From Trichostrongylus colubriformis (Eukaryota > Nematoda > Chromadorea > Rhabditida > Trichostrongylidae): a DNA stretch of 64,000 nucleotides. Position 1 is the stretch's first letter; the number at the start of each line of letters is the position of its first letter. Positions 47,540 through 59,626 of the stretch are shown piece after piece. Below the pieces are notes generated by a model that worked only from the letters and a program-made list of their open reading frames with translations, was not told the DNA's origin and did not search any database. The stretch covers positions 53,552,591 through 53,616,590 of the forward strand of contig OZ022258.1 of assembly GCA_963978905.1 (NCBI GenBank), read 5' to 3'. The position numbers and the translations under genes were made by a program.

Positions 47540-47690
47540 ACAGACCTGTGCATCGGTTAGCCCCGTAATTCATCGTCCAGCCCAGAACGCAATCACCTTT
47601 CACTACAATTCTGAACCGATTTGGAATGCGTGGCGCATCTTAACACGGAACTGATCAATGCTGGAAGTTTATATCCACCTTTTCATGATG
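47540..47690 (+). mobile_element. SINE 3' half, decayed
   Basis: Recognisable blocks: AGAAGCACAGACCTGTGCATC, TTCTGAACCGATTTGGAATG, CGTGGCGCATCTTAACACGG and GGAAGTTTATATCC. The tRNA-like head is missing. Confidence 0.65.
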
Positions 47691-48575
47691 ATCACATGAG
47701 CAGGCGTCGCCTTATTAACCACTGACCATAGTATTTAATGGTTGTTTCTGTTTGACTTTCTGGTAATTTTTAGGCAAGTCTGCTGGGCCTACCAGTGAAT
47801 ATGCAAGTACACGGGAATTACACACCCGACCTGATCTCTGGTAATTACCTTAAGTCTCAACGAGACAAGGGTTCCTCGTTATATCGTTTGCATGCATCGC
47901 TTAATATCCCGCACCCCAAGGCGTAGGGCGTACATACCTCATTCGACCTGCAGTACGTGTTGTTTGTCAATCCATAAAATATAATAGGTTATTCATTAGA
48001 AGACATTTCGATATCACTCGAATAGCTTCCAAACCCTTCACCACGATACTGGGGCCTAAGCACTGGTATCCCATGATCTACAGAACTAAGGCTATAAGGA
48101 TTGCTATGAAATATAATAGATTATTTTTTAAAAAGTTATCTCAAGATCACTCGTGCTTCCGCACCCTACACCATGGCACTCAGCTGTAAAACCTGGCCCA
48201 TGACCCTACAAAATTGAAGTTATGAGGGCTGCTGCGAAAGTCCGCGTCTGTTCGGTATTGAGGCACGTCGATATTTACATAGTTTAGTTTGAACTACATA
48301 CTTCTTTGTTTCCCCCTCCCCCCTCCCCCCTGAATCTTTAAACATAGTCTCTTCATAAATGACCATTTACTTTCGTAGCTATCGTGGTAGACCCACGCAA
48401 CTCTTCTTTTTATTTTTCATAATTGAGCAAATCAACGGTTCGATCATCCATAGATCGGTTAGGTTTTTGATTTTCAGCCAAAGCTGCTGACTGTAGTTTT
48501 TTCTATAACAAAAGAAGTCAGGAATCTAGTGCTCGATATTTATATTCAGTAATGAGATTTCATTCTTATAATCGA
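47691..48575. other. Spacer between the convergent kinase and collagen genes
   Basis: Contains a loose duplication (AAATATAATAGRTTATT near 47977 and 48107) and C-runs at 48304-48331. No exon. Confidence 0.4.
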
Positions 48576-50708
48576 CTACGAGGCGGATTTCTTGTTCGTC
48601 GCCCTAGCTGGACAACGACAGTAGCCGGCGTCTTCGCCCGGTTTTCCAGGCTCACCATAGTTACCAATAGCTCCAATGTATCCAGGCATACCTTCAAAAT
48701 TAAAATTATTATTAGGCAGTGCATGCAAAGTGTGATTAATTCCTCACCAGGCTTCCCTTCTGGTCCAGGTTCTCCCATAATGCCAATGCTTCCAGGCTGC
48801 CCAGGTGGTCCAGAGCTACCAGGATAGCCGCGTGGTCCAACCATACCCTTCAATCCTGGTGGTCCAAGAGGACCTTTTTCACCGCGAGTGCCATCTGCAC
48901 CTGGAGGTCCTTCCTCACCGTCTTTTCCAGGTTCACCAATTGGACCCATTGGTCCAGGTGGTCCATTAGGTCCATCACTTCCTGGGCGACCACTATCTCC
49001 TGGTGGTCCCTCCTGTCCGGGCAATCCTTGTGGTCCAGGTTGACCAGGATATCCTACGATAAGTTTGTTTGGTGATTATTGTCTAATCAAGTTAGAAATG
49101 ATCTTACCAAGAGGTCCTGGTGGTCCAGGTGGGCACACTCGACAACCGCTAGCGCTTACTTGTACTTGAGGAACGATTCCTGGTAGTCCAGGCTCTCCAG
49201 GCGTTCCTGGCTGACCCGGTACACCATCCATACCGTCAAAGCCAGGACGACCTTTTTCACCTGGTGGACAGTTGTTTTCCGTGCTACACACTGCAAACAA
49301 CGTGAAATTCGATTGATCTACCTTAGCTAATTGTTAAGGTGTTCAGCTGAGAATCAAGTAAGTGCAGGATTACTGCGAAGTTGCTGGTAACCTGCACGTA
49401 ACAAGACTTCAGGAGGATTACGAAATTGTTTTGTGACTCAAATACGACAGAATAACGGTCTAGGGTAACAACTGGTCGCGCATTGTTACCAGCCCATTTC
49501 TTTCAAGCCTGTCATGTTTACAAACAAAAATGAGCGATTGTCTGTGGACTCGTCTAGAAATGCAAAAACTGGGACATAACTCACTGGTATCAGGACAGCT
49601 TATTAGCGACCACTAATCATCGCAAATGCTTCCAAAAAATTACTGAACTACTGGTTCAACAAACTTGGAGTGAGCCATGCATCTATATAACCACCTGGAT
49701 TTACTGTCTCAAAAGATTGTCAACCTATTAGGAAATAGCCGGAGGGATACAACGTGTTCATCTTGACTTACATCAGCTTTGAACTTATCTTTGGAGGTGC
49801 GATCAAATACGTGATTGTGTAGGGTAATGCTGAGCACATTTACTGTTGCATGATTCCTTTTGTTTCCAGTACCATCGCTCCTCTCCTACACTTCCCATAC
49901 TATTTCAAGGGGATGAGAGGGTGACGGTTGGGACACACGGTGAGTAGGGCCACTGGGTTACGCGATAACCATGCACATTCCTTAAACCGTTTTCTACAAC
50001 TGTTTTCTCTAAAGACAACAGCGGAACAAATTTTCAAGGAGGATAGGATTTATATGAACAAATTGTTTGAGTAATTTATGTCTCAGGGCAAAGGCCACAG
50101 GCTCTCACAGGGTCGCAGGCCTAGGTCAAACCGTGTGTCCCAACCTACACCCGGGATGAGAGTAAGAAAGTGAGAGGACATAACAGAACACTTTGATGCA
50201 CTGCAGACTTTAGGAGGGCTAGAGGATGGGCGGCAAGAGAAGCGGAAAATTTTATCGTCACGATGTTGATGCCTGAGCACGATCGGTGGATTATTACCCA
50301 CACTTCTATCAACTCGCCATCCTGCCGAGTTTTCAATTGAGGTTCAAATTTCTCAGTCCATGAAACTGTTGTATCGAACAGCATTAAGAAGGGGATCCTG
50401 CCTTCAATTCTTACCACATTCCCCGTATGCTTCACGCTTGCTCACTTTGCGGGTAGGTGACTCGTTCTTTGCATGTTGCAGATCGCTCCAGATTTCTGTC
50501 TAAAATTCAAATTAAAAAGTAGACGGAGTCCCCTAAGAGTTCCTGAAATACTCACCTGCATTACATTAAATTCATCCATGTTTCTTGAAAGTCGGTCCTG
50601 TATGGATTGTACTTTCGACAAGAACATTGGCATGTAGAATACGGTAACAAGTACACATACTGTTGAAAGCCCAATAGCTGCATATGCGGCTGCATGTGCC
50701 GAACTCAT
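48576..50708 (-). CDS. Nematode cuticle collagen, five exons
   Basis: Exons in coding order: 50708-50556, 50499-50415, 49290-49108, 49053-48748, 48691-48576; all phases join, giving 280 residues, within the usual cuticle-collagen size. Residues 1-60 match the nematode cuticle collagen N-terminal domain: a membrane-spanning stretch ([19 protein letters not shown]) then [19 protein letters not shown] basic RKVSKR at 68-73 is the expected subtilisin-like cleavage site (homology box A). The ectodomain has Cys79, Cys81 and Cys87 before the first Gly-X-Y block (88-121), an interruption [14 protein letters not shown] with two Cys, the main Gly-X-Y block (about 135-263), and the C-terminus [18 protein letters not shown] with the conserved CxC. 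It should be secreted from the hypodermis and cross-linked into cuticle. No orthologue symbol can be given. TTGTCAG upstream may be a trans-splice acceptor. The first two exons lie over 1.1 kb from the rest. Confidence 0.95.
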
Positions 50709-50709
50709 C

Positions 50710-52177
50710 GTGGTCGACTGACAAGCCGATTTTGGTGTGCAGCAATTCTCACCGTGTAGCCACGCCCATTTTGCGAAAAGACTGGAAGTCATCGTCGGCG
50801 GCAAGTACATGGCAAGCCGTTGTTATCTTTCAACCAGCCCATTCGCCTCTCTCTCCACACTCCCTCGGCGCATTCCTTACCGGTGTGCCACCCGGCAAAA
50901 AAACAGTCCGCACTGTGTGACAGGGACCGTAAAACGGCGTCTCCTACAGTCCATTGCTATTTCTGGGCATACACGAACTACAAGCCGGATTCACACGGCT
51001 TGAAAACCCATTCATTTCAATGACGATAATCATTCGTTTTTGTTAATGAGAGCCAATTCATTTAATTGGTTCTCATGTCACAAGTGCAACTACTATGGGC
51101 CACTCACGCGTGTATAAATAAAGTTTTAGCCCATATTTCGAATGCAAATGGTACAAAGTGAATAGGGTTGCACTCTTCTGTAGTAGGTAGAATTCCGGTC
51201 CGGATGATAGTTCCACTTTCTCATTCTTTTTTGTTAGATGAGGGATAATCCAGATGTGACAGGAAAAAAAAGCTTACGCCTTTTGCTTTTTTTTGACATA
51301 ATTGGAGCTTTTCAAAATTAATCAGCATTTATCCGAGAGGCAACCAACAGCACCTTTCTCTATAACTAACTGTTTTATACAATGGAGTAAGTTAGTAAGA
51401 GCAAGGGGGCTAAAGAAAATTTTTCGATCTTATTCTTGAGCATCCCACGTTGTAGAGTATCAGCTCTAGAGCAGTTGCCTCGTTTTGATTTCATTTCCTT
51501 GAACTGGTCAGTACAGACAATTGTAATGACATAGATTTTTCAACGAAATATTGAGCAGCTTAGGAGAATGATGTTTTATTTGTTTATTATTTAGTATCTA
51601 CGCTGCGCAACGATAATTCAAACAGCCTTTAGGATTTGGGATCTTATTTGGCTCACAAAGAAAAAAAATTGTGGCAAGCTATAGGAAATGCGCGATCTAC
51701 TTTGCACGGAGAAACTCTGATTAAACCGAAGTATGGGAAAGAGACTTAGTTGTTCTCACTCCTTCAACGGTACGTGAATGAGCCCAAAGCTAATTCCTGG
51801 TCCCATACCTTCCCATACCTAGGGAGCAATGTGTCAACGTACCAAGGGATTCGAGTAATCACCTTCACGCCTAAACCAATTCGTCACGGTCTAGCTGCGA
51901 CTCTACAGACCGTTCTGCTTATAATCACTTTGATAAAAATAAAAATTGCCACACGACATCAAGCCTATAAGCACAGTTTATTAAAAATAAGAAAGTTGAA
52001 AATCTTCTGTTGCATCAGTTCGAACAAGACGTGTACATGATCTTCGTTCAAAGCCCTGTTGTTTCTCAACCTCCTAGATTTCCCCGACGACAATGCTTAG
52101 TTCGAAATTTGGAGCCCTTTGATGAGTAGCTGGTTGGAACAACACGGCATCAAAGCTTTCGAATCCCTCATTCTACT
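50710..52177. other. Upstream flank of the collagen gene; no gene seen
   Basis: The collagen promoter should lie here, but no motif can be assigned by eye. AATTGGCTCTC-type inverted words (GAGAGCCAATTCATTTAATT..GGTTCTC) at 51047-51075 form a small hairpin. Confidence 0.4.
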
Positions 52178-52279
52178 AAAGTAGAATGGACAATTCTAGA
52201 AAAATTTTAAAAACAAAAAGTGCTCGTTAAAGTAGAATCGACATTGCCAGAAAAATTTAAAAAACGAAAAGTGCTTGCA
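52178..52279. repeat. 51-bp tandem duplication
   Basis: AAAGTAGAATSGACA..AGAAAAATTTTAAAAA..AAAAGTGCT occurs at 52178-52228 and 52229-52279 with several differences. Confidence 0.8.
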
Positions 52280-53147
52280 AATCCAGCTTCTACATTTTTC
52301 GAACACATTAGATTAACCTATGTACGTGCACGCACTTCAGAGTATTCAGCAAATACCGTCAATTTTTCAAAAATGCTAATTACAAAGGCTAAACCAATGA
52401 CCACGATAGACATGACAGTCATTGATGATTATTACTATTCTTCAATACTTAAAATACTGCGTTAAACTACACACATACGTTACCTCCTTAGAATAGTACA
52501 TTACCCAGTTCATTGTTATTTTTGTAACCCTTGATACTGAATTAATTTGTCACGAAAATAACCCCAAATCAACTGAATTCAGCAATTTTTCAAAAAAAAA
52601 CTCAAATTAGATCGTGGCGTAGAAAAAAGAGCATTATACGCCACATATCCGTTGAATCTATTCGAAGAACAGCAAAAACGCGGTTCAGAGTATACGAGTT
52701 GAAGGCCTCGTTCTTATGAATTCTTTTTTTACAACGTTCTATTAAATCTCGCTGAAACCCGTTCGCAACCTTCAGGAATATGATTGAGATTGGCATTCTT
52801 TTTTTCTAAAATGATTTGAAACACTATTCCGTCCACGAAAACGAACCGGCCGTCCCATCAGATCGTCATCGCTCCTGGGTGACTGTGGTGCGAAATCGGG
52901 TTCAGGTTACGATTATGATGATGATGAATATCATCGATGGGGGCATGTTCACACATCGTCTCACTATTGTGATCGACACTGAAGTGAAGGCATTTCAATG
53001 ACTTTTTTCTCTGATGCAATGCAGATTCCCGAAGGGCTAATAGAAACAGCAATCGTATAAGAAATATCCTTCATGCACTAATTCAAATGTACTGACACAC
53101 GAGGAATTTTCCAGGTACTGCACTATCTAGCAATAGGATAAAAAGGA
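52280..53147. other. No gene seen
   Basis: Short frames only. The frame at 52220-52465 begins inside the tandem duplication. Confidence 0.4.
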
Positions 53148-53440
53148 CAAAGTTTTTGGAGCTGATCAATCCCTTTTGTTGAATTTGCCGCGCATTTTAG
53201 TTCCATTCGAAATTGTGGTGGCAGTTAAAAAGATTTGGCCTATACAATGAATTCTGGAGGCCAGCTAATGTCCAAATAAGTACTTTTATCCCCAGACGAT
53301 TTCCACCCGTACCAGTCCACTGACCCCGGAGGGATAGGAGGCTTGATTGGCCTGGGCAGACCTTGATGCAGGATTTGATCCCCGCATCGTGAGAGTGAGA
53401 GTGCGCGTCACCTTTCACTTACTTCATCACCTCCGCCCGA
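53148..53440 (-). mobile_element. tRNA-derived SINE, nearly full length
   Basis: Reverse orientation, from CAAAGTTTTTGGAGCTGATC to the head end TCATCACCTCCGCCCG. B-box region GCAGGATTTGATCCCCGC. The weakly similar flanks AGCAATAGG/AACAATTGG may be an eroded target duplication. Confidence 0.9.
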
Positions 53441-53754
53441 ACAATTGGTGTACTTGCTGAACCTATGCAAAATTAATTAAATGTTGAAATAATGGCAACA
53501 GAACACATCGAATGCGCTTATAAATGATCAACATGAGAGGAATAGAGAAATACTTTTTCAAAAATGATGATCTAAAAGCTCTCCTTTTCCACGCTTCTGA
53601 TGAATCAGTCATATCAGTCGAATATTTGTCAAACCATAATTAAATAGATTGAAATATTTGTTAAACCACATTCAGAACTAGATTGAAATACATATTTCTT
53701 GGTATTCGATGGTGCTAACGATGGAGACCTTAGAGAGAAACGGAGCGTGATTTA

Positions 53755-54631
53755 TCAGGCTGTCCCAAAAGTCTTGTACTATTTTTCCAAAAAAAAATCA
53801 GTAACTCTTGTTCACTTCGAGGCAGGTCCAGGCGGTTCAGGAATATGGTAGAACGTTCCCTAAGCTTTCTAGGGAAATATATATTGACCCACCAGATCCC
53901 GTGGAGAGAGCTACAATGCCCGTTGTCGATACCCACCCAACTCGCGGTGTCATCTAAAATGAGCGGTCTTACGGCACCAAAACGACGGAAGCTTGCCACT
54001 CCATCAGCGCTGCATTGGGCAAAGGATGTATGAGCTACGTGACCGTGCGCTGCTGGTTCATCAGCTTCAGCAACGGCGAGATTGACATGAAGGACAAACC
54101 ACGCTTGGGACTGTGCTGGTTCTGGGACGCGGAAGGAATGCTTTTCTGCGAGGTGCTGGTACAAGGCGAGACAGTCACCGCTACCGTATGCACCAACCAG
54201 CTCCAGCAGCTCGCCGTCGCTGTTCGAAAAAAGTGCCGGAAAAGGTCCGCGGTCACCCTTCTTCATGACGACGCCCGCTCCCATTTCGATCCCATTTCGC
54301 GAAAAGTACCCAGGCCAAGTTACAGAAGCTCGGCTGGGATGTGCTGCCCCACCCGCCATACTCTCCAGACATTGCCCTTACCCATTCTCTCGAATCCTTT
54401 CTGGCCAAGATAAAATTCGTTGATTATGACTTGCTTGCGAAGGCGATCGCTGACTTCTTCGACTCTCAGAACCCAGAGTTCTGGGAGGAGGGAATCAACG
54501 ATTTTCTTATAAAGTGGCAGAGGGTTGCCGATAACAATGGTCAATACGTTGTTGCTTAATTGTTCTTTAGTGGACGAAAAAAATAAAAAGTGATAACAAA
54601 AAAATCCTACAAGACTTTTGGGACAACCTAA
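53755..54631 (+). mobile_element. Internally deleted mariner element
   Basis: Inverted ends TCAGGCTGTCCCAAAAGTCT and AGACTTTTGGGACAACCTAA (about 24 bp, two mismatches) are flanked by the TA dinucleotide (53753-53754 and 54632-54633), as expected for Tc1/mariner insertion. Its 877-bp length is shorter than the roughly 1.3 kb of intact mariners. Hookworms are known to carry mariner elements; assignment to a named one is not possible here. Confidence 0.95.
54015..54559 (+). pseudogene. Mariner transposase remnant, deleted and frameshifted
   Basis: Fragments of a mariner transposase occur in order. First the end of the N-terminal helix-turn-helix part (VRCWFISFSNGEIDMKDKPR) in one frame. This is fused directly to a piece of the catalytic core (LCWFWDAEGMLFCEV, TLLHDDARSHF). 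Then, after a frameshift near 54300, the third piece LPHPPYSPDIAL..NPEFWEEGI..WQRVADNNGQYV. The segment between the DNA-binding part and WDAEG, which normally carries the first catalytic Asp, is missing, as are about ten residues after PYSPD. It cannot encode an active enzyme, but its ends could still be moved by a related transposase. Confidence 0.93.
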
Positions 54632-56059
54632 TAATATTTTGTCTCGACGAAGTCAATGAGCATTAGAGGCTTTGATCAGCCAAACTTCTGAAACTTTCAT
54701 GTACCAGTTTTTATAGAAAAATTTGCCGCCACTTTGTGAATGAAGCACCGTAAGCCTCGAAAAACAAATGTTTTTGCACCCAGATTTTGAATGATCCAGC
54801 CATCATAGAAAAGACATAGCTGTTTTGGAATGACATTCAGTTCCTCTACTTATCTGTTTTTCAACGTCTAATCGCAGCTCTTTTCCGGTTTCTAAGTCGT
54901 TAAATTACATGAGTGACATTAGATTCGAATTACCTCGGCTTCCAGTGCCCTGCCATTCACTCAGGGTATTCCATCGTAATACTTGAGATAGGAATGTTGG
55001 GGTAAGTTCATCACTACCAGGGTCTACCCATATCACTTACTCGATTCTCAGTATTATTTCAAATGAAATATTGGTTAGGTTTTTGGTAGACTCACTGTGT
55101 AATGAACTGGCTTATGATCACTTCAAACTGCTCACATTGGATTACTCAATGGCGCTGCCTCAACAAGCCACATTTGAGCTTTGTCTAGCCAAGATTTACA
55201 GACTGGCAAATGGTTGGACATAATGGAGGATTATCAGCTCTCCGGAGTGAGTAGGCGAGAAGAGGTAGGGTTGGACGAGATGTTTCCAAAAAGATGTGGT
55301 ATCTGACCAAAGGAGCGCTTGCCAAGCTGAAGAATAGAAGGAAATAAAATAATGTTCCCGCGATTTCTACCCACTGATAAAAGGCGTAAGTTGAAATACC
55401 GTTGGATTCTTTTCTTTATTCGCACTAAGCCTAGAGCGTTGACGCTCATAGGTGTTGCAGGAATGGTACGGAGACATTAATGATGAATGATCCAAATTGA
55501 TAACAGCTGATAAAAGTTGGTATGGAGCGTCAAAGGGAAAGTGCCGAAAAATCACATATGCTTTCTGCGATGACTTTAGAGCGCTGATACTCGCTCATGA
55601 CACACCGGAACCAGAACTGATAATGCCTAATGATGGTTGATAAGAGATTTTAACAATTGAGTGTGACGGGATCCAATAAATCACTCACTGCTGCAGTAGG
55701 ACCACTACATCTGAAGTGCTAAATGATAGGTATGCGACTAAATATTGTTGCCGATGCGATATCAGCCTAACAAAGAGCATCTACCGCTAAGTCATTGGGA
55801 CTTCCGAAATGGGTGACGGTCTCTGGAGATGTGCTATGCTGTGGTGAACGGTTGAGCCACTTATGAACAACCGATAAAGCTCAAGTACTAGATGTTGGGC
55901 AAATAACATCTTAATACTGAATGTCATCATAATGCGGTAGCGGATTTTCCGCTCAATAAGTGGAACCTCGGGGTTATTTCTTCATGTTACTTGGGTTTCT
56001 CTGTGTGGTCCCGACACGATGTCGGAACCGCTAGAGAAGATGTAACGCTTGGTGCTTTA
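54632..56059. other. No gene seen
   Basis: Several GATAA-rich lines and short frames. Nothing recognised. Confidence 0.4.
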
Positions 56060-56240
56060 GAGCACTAAATGTGAACCTTGCACTACATTCAGGCCTCTAC
56101 AACGATTCTTTTAGAACGTCAGGCCAGTTTATCAAATGTTCCACCAGTCAACTTCGAATGGCACAAACTAATTGAACAACTCACAACTAAGAATGCCGAG
56201 GTTACAAGGAGAGAGAAGCTGGAGAATTCTTCATACTCCG
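56060..56240 (+). mobile_element. Fragment of the transposon family at 40030-40235
   Basis: GCCTCTACAACGATTCTTTT, AACGTCAGGCCAGTTTAT, AAATGTTCCACCAGTCAACT, GGCACAAACTAATTGAACAA and GAGAGAAGCTGGAGAATT align in order with the reverse complement of 40030-40235. A 62-codon frame (56078-56266) covers it and may be a relic of the element's protein. Confidence 0.75.
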
Positions 56241-56849
56241 ACATAAACGAAATATTGCGAGCGTAGAATCACGCGAAACTCCGAATAGGAACGAATATCT
56301 GTGGAGATACCACGCCAGCGCTCAGTACTGCACTTATCACAGTGCTGAATTATCCGATATGGCCTCCTTCATATGGTCAGTCAGTAATGGCCATTTTCAC
56401 ATTACAGAACCTGCTGTATTCTTTGCACAGTAGTGTGCGATAATTCAACCGATGTCTCATGAAGTTATGACGAAACCAGTACCACTCGCTATACCGGTTT
56501 CACATCCTTCCGTTCTTGTGATGAGTCTGATTAGGAAAGGTGCATATAGCGCAAAGAAGATCCACCAAGAACTAAAGTTTAATCGTTTTGCATTCAGAAG
56601 GAAGGTCGTAGGGAGCGGTCTCATGAATAGTTATGACTACGTGGAGAATTAGACACGTTCTTGCACTTTCTTTCCTTTCGCCTCTCTTTACGGCTATTAA
56701 CACTAGAATTTGCTGAAGCAGAAAAGTCGGAGTTTTTTTTTCTCGAAGGCACCTTCTTCTAAGGACCAGAATCAGGCATTTTGTGAATGCTTTCATTTCC
56801 ATAGGGAAGCAAGGCATATGTAGGCGTATTAAAAGATTCAGTCCTGAAA

Positions 56850-57146
56850 TTGAGAAACCCACAGGATAAATTAGAACTCTCACCAGTTGAAGCAATGGAA
56901 AGGTTAACCAGGATTTTTCAGATAAAGGCAGAGACCGTCAGTAGTGCACTACTTGAGGAATGTGGAATGAACTGTCCAATAATCTATGAAATGTTAGCAT
57001 TGCCCGTTGACTTCAGGTTAATGCGGAACCACTCGCTTTGTGATGTGTACGTGCCACCGATACGTATGACCAATATCACATGTGGGAGCAGCTCGCCAGA
57101 GAGAGGTGTTCGCCGTATAGTGTGGGACAAAAAGAGAAGAAAGTAG
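56850..57146 (+). CDS. Unrecognised open segment, possible terminal exon
   Basis: An open frame of about 98 codons after a possible acceptor (GATTCAG, ending near 56837). It has an even, protein-like composition including SPVEAMERLTRIFQIKAETV, two Cys (EECGMNCP) and a basic end (DKKRRK) before the stop. The frame has no ATG until well inside, so if real it is a downstream exon of a gene whose other exons I could not find. A 107-codon frame overlaps its start on the other strand. No domain recognised. Confidence 0.2.
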   Translation: MRNPQDKLELSPVEAMERLTRIFQIKAETVSSALLEECGMNCPIIYEMLALPVDFRLMRNHSLCDVYVPPIRMTNITCGSSSPERGVRRIVWDKKRRK

Positions 57147-58386
57147 ACTTTACATTCAAACTTTTGATTATTAAATCAATTGGCTAACGCACATTACTGT
57201 ACGCGTAATATCATGGGCGTCAGTAGGCCGATCGGAATTGCTTTTTCATGAATTTTTTCTGTACCCATCACCACATCACGCTCCGCCCATTGCGGGCGGG
57301 TTTTCTCTCATTTTCAATGTGTATGAGATTTATTGAGCATTGGCCATTTCTGCCGATTTTTTCCTGGTTGTTGCGTTGGGACTGAGATACGGCTTTTTTT
57401 GTACGGACCCCCACTCAGATCGCGCTCCGCCCACTGTGTCCAGGATTCCTTCGAGATATTTGACACTCATCGCTGACCTAACTCCATATTCTCCCCATTC
57501 TGGATCATAATGGAATCCAATTCGCAAGGTTCGGTCTGATAATGGAACATTTCAGTGCACGCTTTTCCCTGGGCGGACCTTAGCTTGGTTCATGTGTGGT
57601 CTTTACTTCATGTTATATGCGCTACCCTTCCCGAACTTATCCGAAAATAGAAGGGTAAAATTGAGAAGATCAAAAGATAAGAAAATGTAAAAAAATGTAA
57701 ACAAAATAAACTGGATTGTTACCATAATTACCTACACTCAATAGATACTTTCTAAACATCGTGATATGAATACTTTCTTTATTATATATTCAGAACGCTG
57801 TATAAAACAACGTCAAAAACATCAAAAGATAACACATAACAGGAAACTTAACAACCAATAACATACTAAATATCTGAAACTGGTCCCATGCCTAATTGTT
57901 ATTTTTGAACATCTAAGATTACTGAACTGTTCCTTTTCTTACTCTCTAGAAATCGATTATATCAACAGCGTATCCAGTGACGTAAAATCAGGTTCGCTTA
58001 GACGATTATCGCTTTTCACCCGAGCCACCTCAAAGATCATCGGAGCGATAACCTCCGTCAGTGTCACCCTACTCGATTTCACACTTGAGTATCGGCACTT
58101 TGCACTACCATCTTATAGTTCACAGTGCGAAACTTCCTCTTGACAGGTTCCTGTGGGACGGTGCCGTTCCAAATTCTGCATTTTATTCCATGCTCTTTTT
58201 TTGGGATTTCACTCTTTTGCCTTTTTTATTGCTTTTTGGATAATAATAAGCGGAGTAGGCAATGTAGTTGGCTCGTTGCCCAGTTACTCCGCTACTTTAT
58301 GAACCCAGTGTCAGTTAGACTGAGGATGTTCAAAGTGACAGGATTTCAGCATTCCTTGTGCCTATAACAAGGAGCAGAGCAGAGTA
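57147..58386. other. No gene seen; loose duplication
   Basis: CACTCAGATCGCGCTCCGCCCACTG (57413) and CACCACATCACGCTCCGCCCATTG (57269) lie about 145 bp apart in the same orientation, each preceded by a T run and GTAC. This suggests an old tandem duplication or two repeat copies. Confidence 0.4.
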
Positions 58387-58490
58387 ATCGCTTTAGGACC
58401 CAACTAATATGGTCCCCCCTCTAGCTCGCATCCATCTCGTCGCGAGTCACATGAATTTTCTGTACTCATGGCACACACCCATTGCTTATG
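58387..58490 (+). mobile_element. Family-1 element remnant
   Basis: TAATCGCTTTAGGACCCAAC, CTAGCTCGCATC and CGTCGCGAGTCACAT match the interior of 19241-19471. Neither terminal repeat is intact. Confidence 0.55.
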
Positions 58491-59235
58491 CCTCTTGATC
58501 TTCCAGTTGATGGTCCCACTTTGTATCCATCTTAGCTGGGGCCATAAACGTGCTCAGTCATACAAAAATAATAACTGACATCTTTATGCACCATAAGTGC
58601 AACTAACTACATATAATATCAAAAGTAATGAAAATATTGAATGGTATGCAAATAGTTCACATTGGTATATACGTATACATCGAAATGCCATGGCGGACAT
58701 CAGTAGAAGAGAAATCGTGGCTCACAGAAGGGCTCAGATCATCGAGGCGTCAACTTCCAGTTTCTTTGCATTCTTCGAAATTTTCTGTGTTAAGTGAGAG
58801 GCATCCTGGACAAAATCCATGCGCAAATAGACCCAAGAGGCTAAGATCAAAAATTTCTTCCTGTTCTTATCGAATTAACCTTTTAGACCCAAGAGGATTA
58901 AACATCGGAAAAAGCATCCACGATTCTGTTAAAAACTCCAGTATTCAATCAGGAGGGAAAATGTGACGGGATGGTCATTGATAGGAGGGAGGAGAGATGA
59001 ATGGGCAAGGAGAAAGGTTGAGTGAGCTTTTGTAAAACACTTTCAGTTTAAGTAAACCGTTATGCGCAATGTTAGTGGATTGTGGAATATGAAAGACGAG
59101 GTGAACAGCAGTACGAAAGAAGAGAAAGGAAGGAACAAAACGAGCAAAAATATCCGAGACCTAAGAGCTTGGAAGCATTCCTTCTCACTTTACTTTTTCC
59201 CTCTTTCGTTTTTACATCACTAATAAGGGTAAATG
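58491..59235. other. No gene seen
   Basis: Overlapping short plus-strand frames without motifs. Confidence 0.4.
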
Positions 59236-59480
59236 CAGGCGGGCTAGGGGCTAAGTCAAGCGACCGCGAACCTTGCCAGCTCCCGCAGCAACTCGTCCGG
59301 CGGATGCCTTTTGGCGTGACTGGCATCGCTGCGTGATCGCTGCAAAGACCCAAAAGCGCGCTTTTCAAATGGGAATATTTCTGCAGATCATCTCCTGTGG
59401 ACTGGAATGTTCGTTCACAAGAATTGTGTTTTCCCACATTCTCGTCTTACCCGTGACTGTTCCTTCAGAGGAGATTCACT
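59236..59480 (+). mobile_element. Dispersed repeat family 3
   Basis: GCAGGCGGGCTAGGGGCTAAG, CGCGCTTTTCAAATGGGAAT and GTTTTCCCACATTCTCG match 41891-42130 in order, and the first two also match 61212-61355. No coding capacity; frames on both strands here are shadows of the repeat. Confidence 0.6.
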
Positions 59481-59626
59481 GCAATACGGTAGACTAGAAA
59501 TGGTGCATGAGTGCACAGAGAGCGAGAGTTTGGGTGATTCACCATGACTCTGCTACGATTCAAAGCTGAATTCCTTTCTACGCCGTTATTGTGCTTGAGC
59601 ATGTTGCCATTTTGATAATTAAACTT

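Noticed and set aside
48566..49024. C-terminal residues of the collagen as read straight through the last intron
   Set aside because: Reading through shifts frame after 48748; splicing to 48691 restores the conserved [11 protein letters not shown] end.
56078..56266. 62-codon frame with NFEWHKLIEQLTTKN as an independent gene
   Set aside because: The underlying DNA is repeated in opposite orientation at 40.1 kb, so it belongs to a transposon family.
59072..59437. 121-codon minus-strand frame and overlapping plus frames
   Set aside because: They cover a family-3 dispersed repeat and A/G-rich DNA; no domain.
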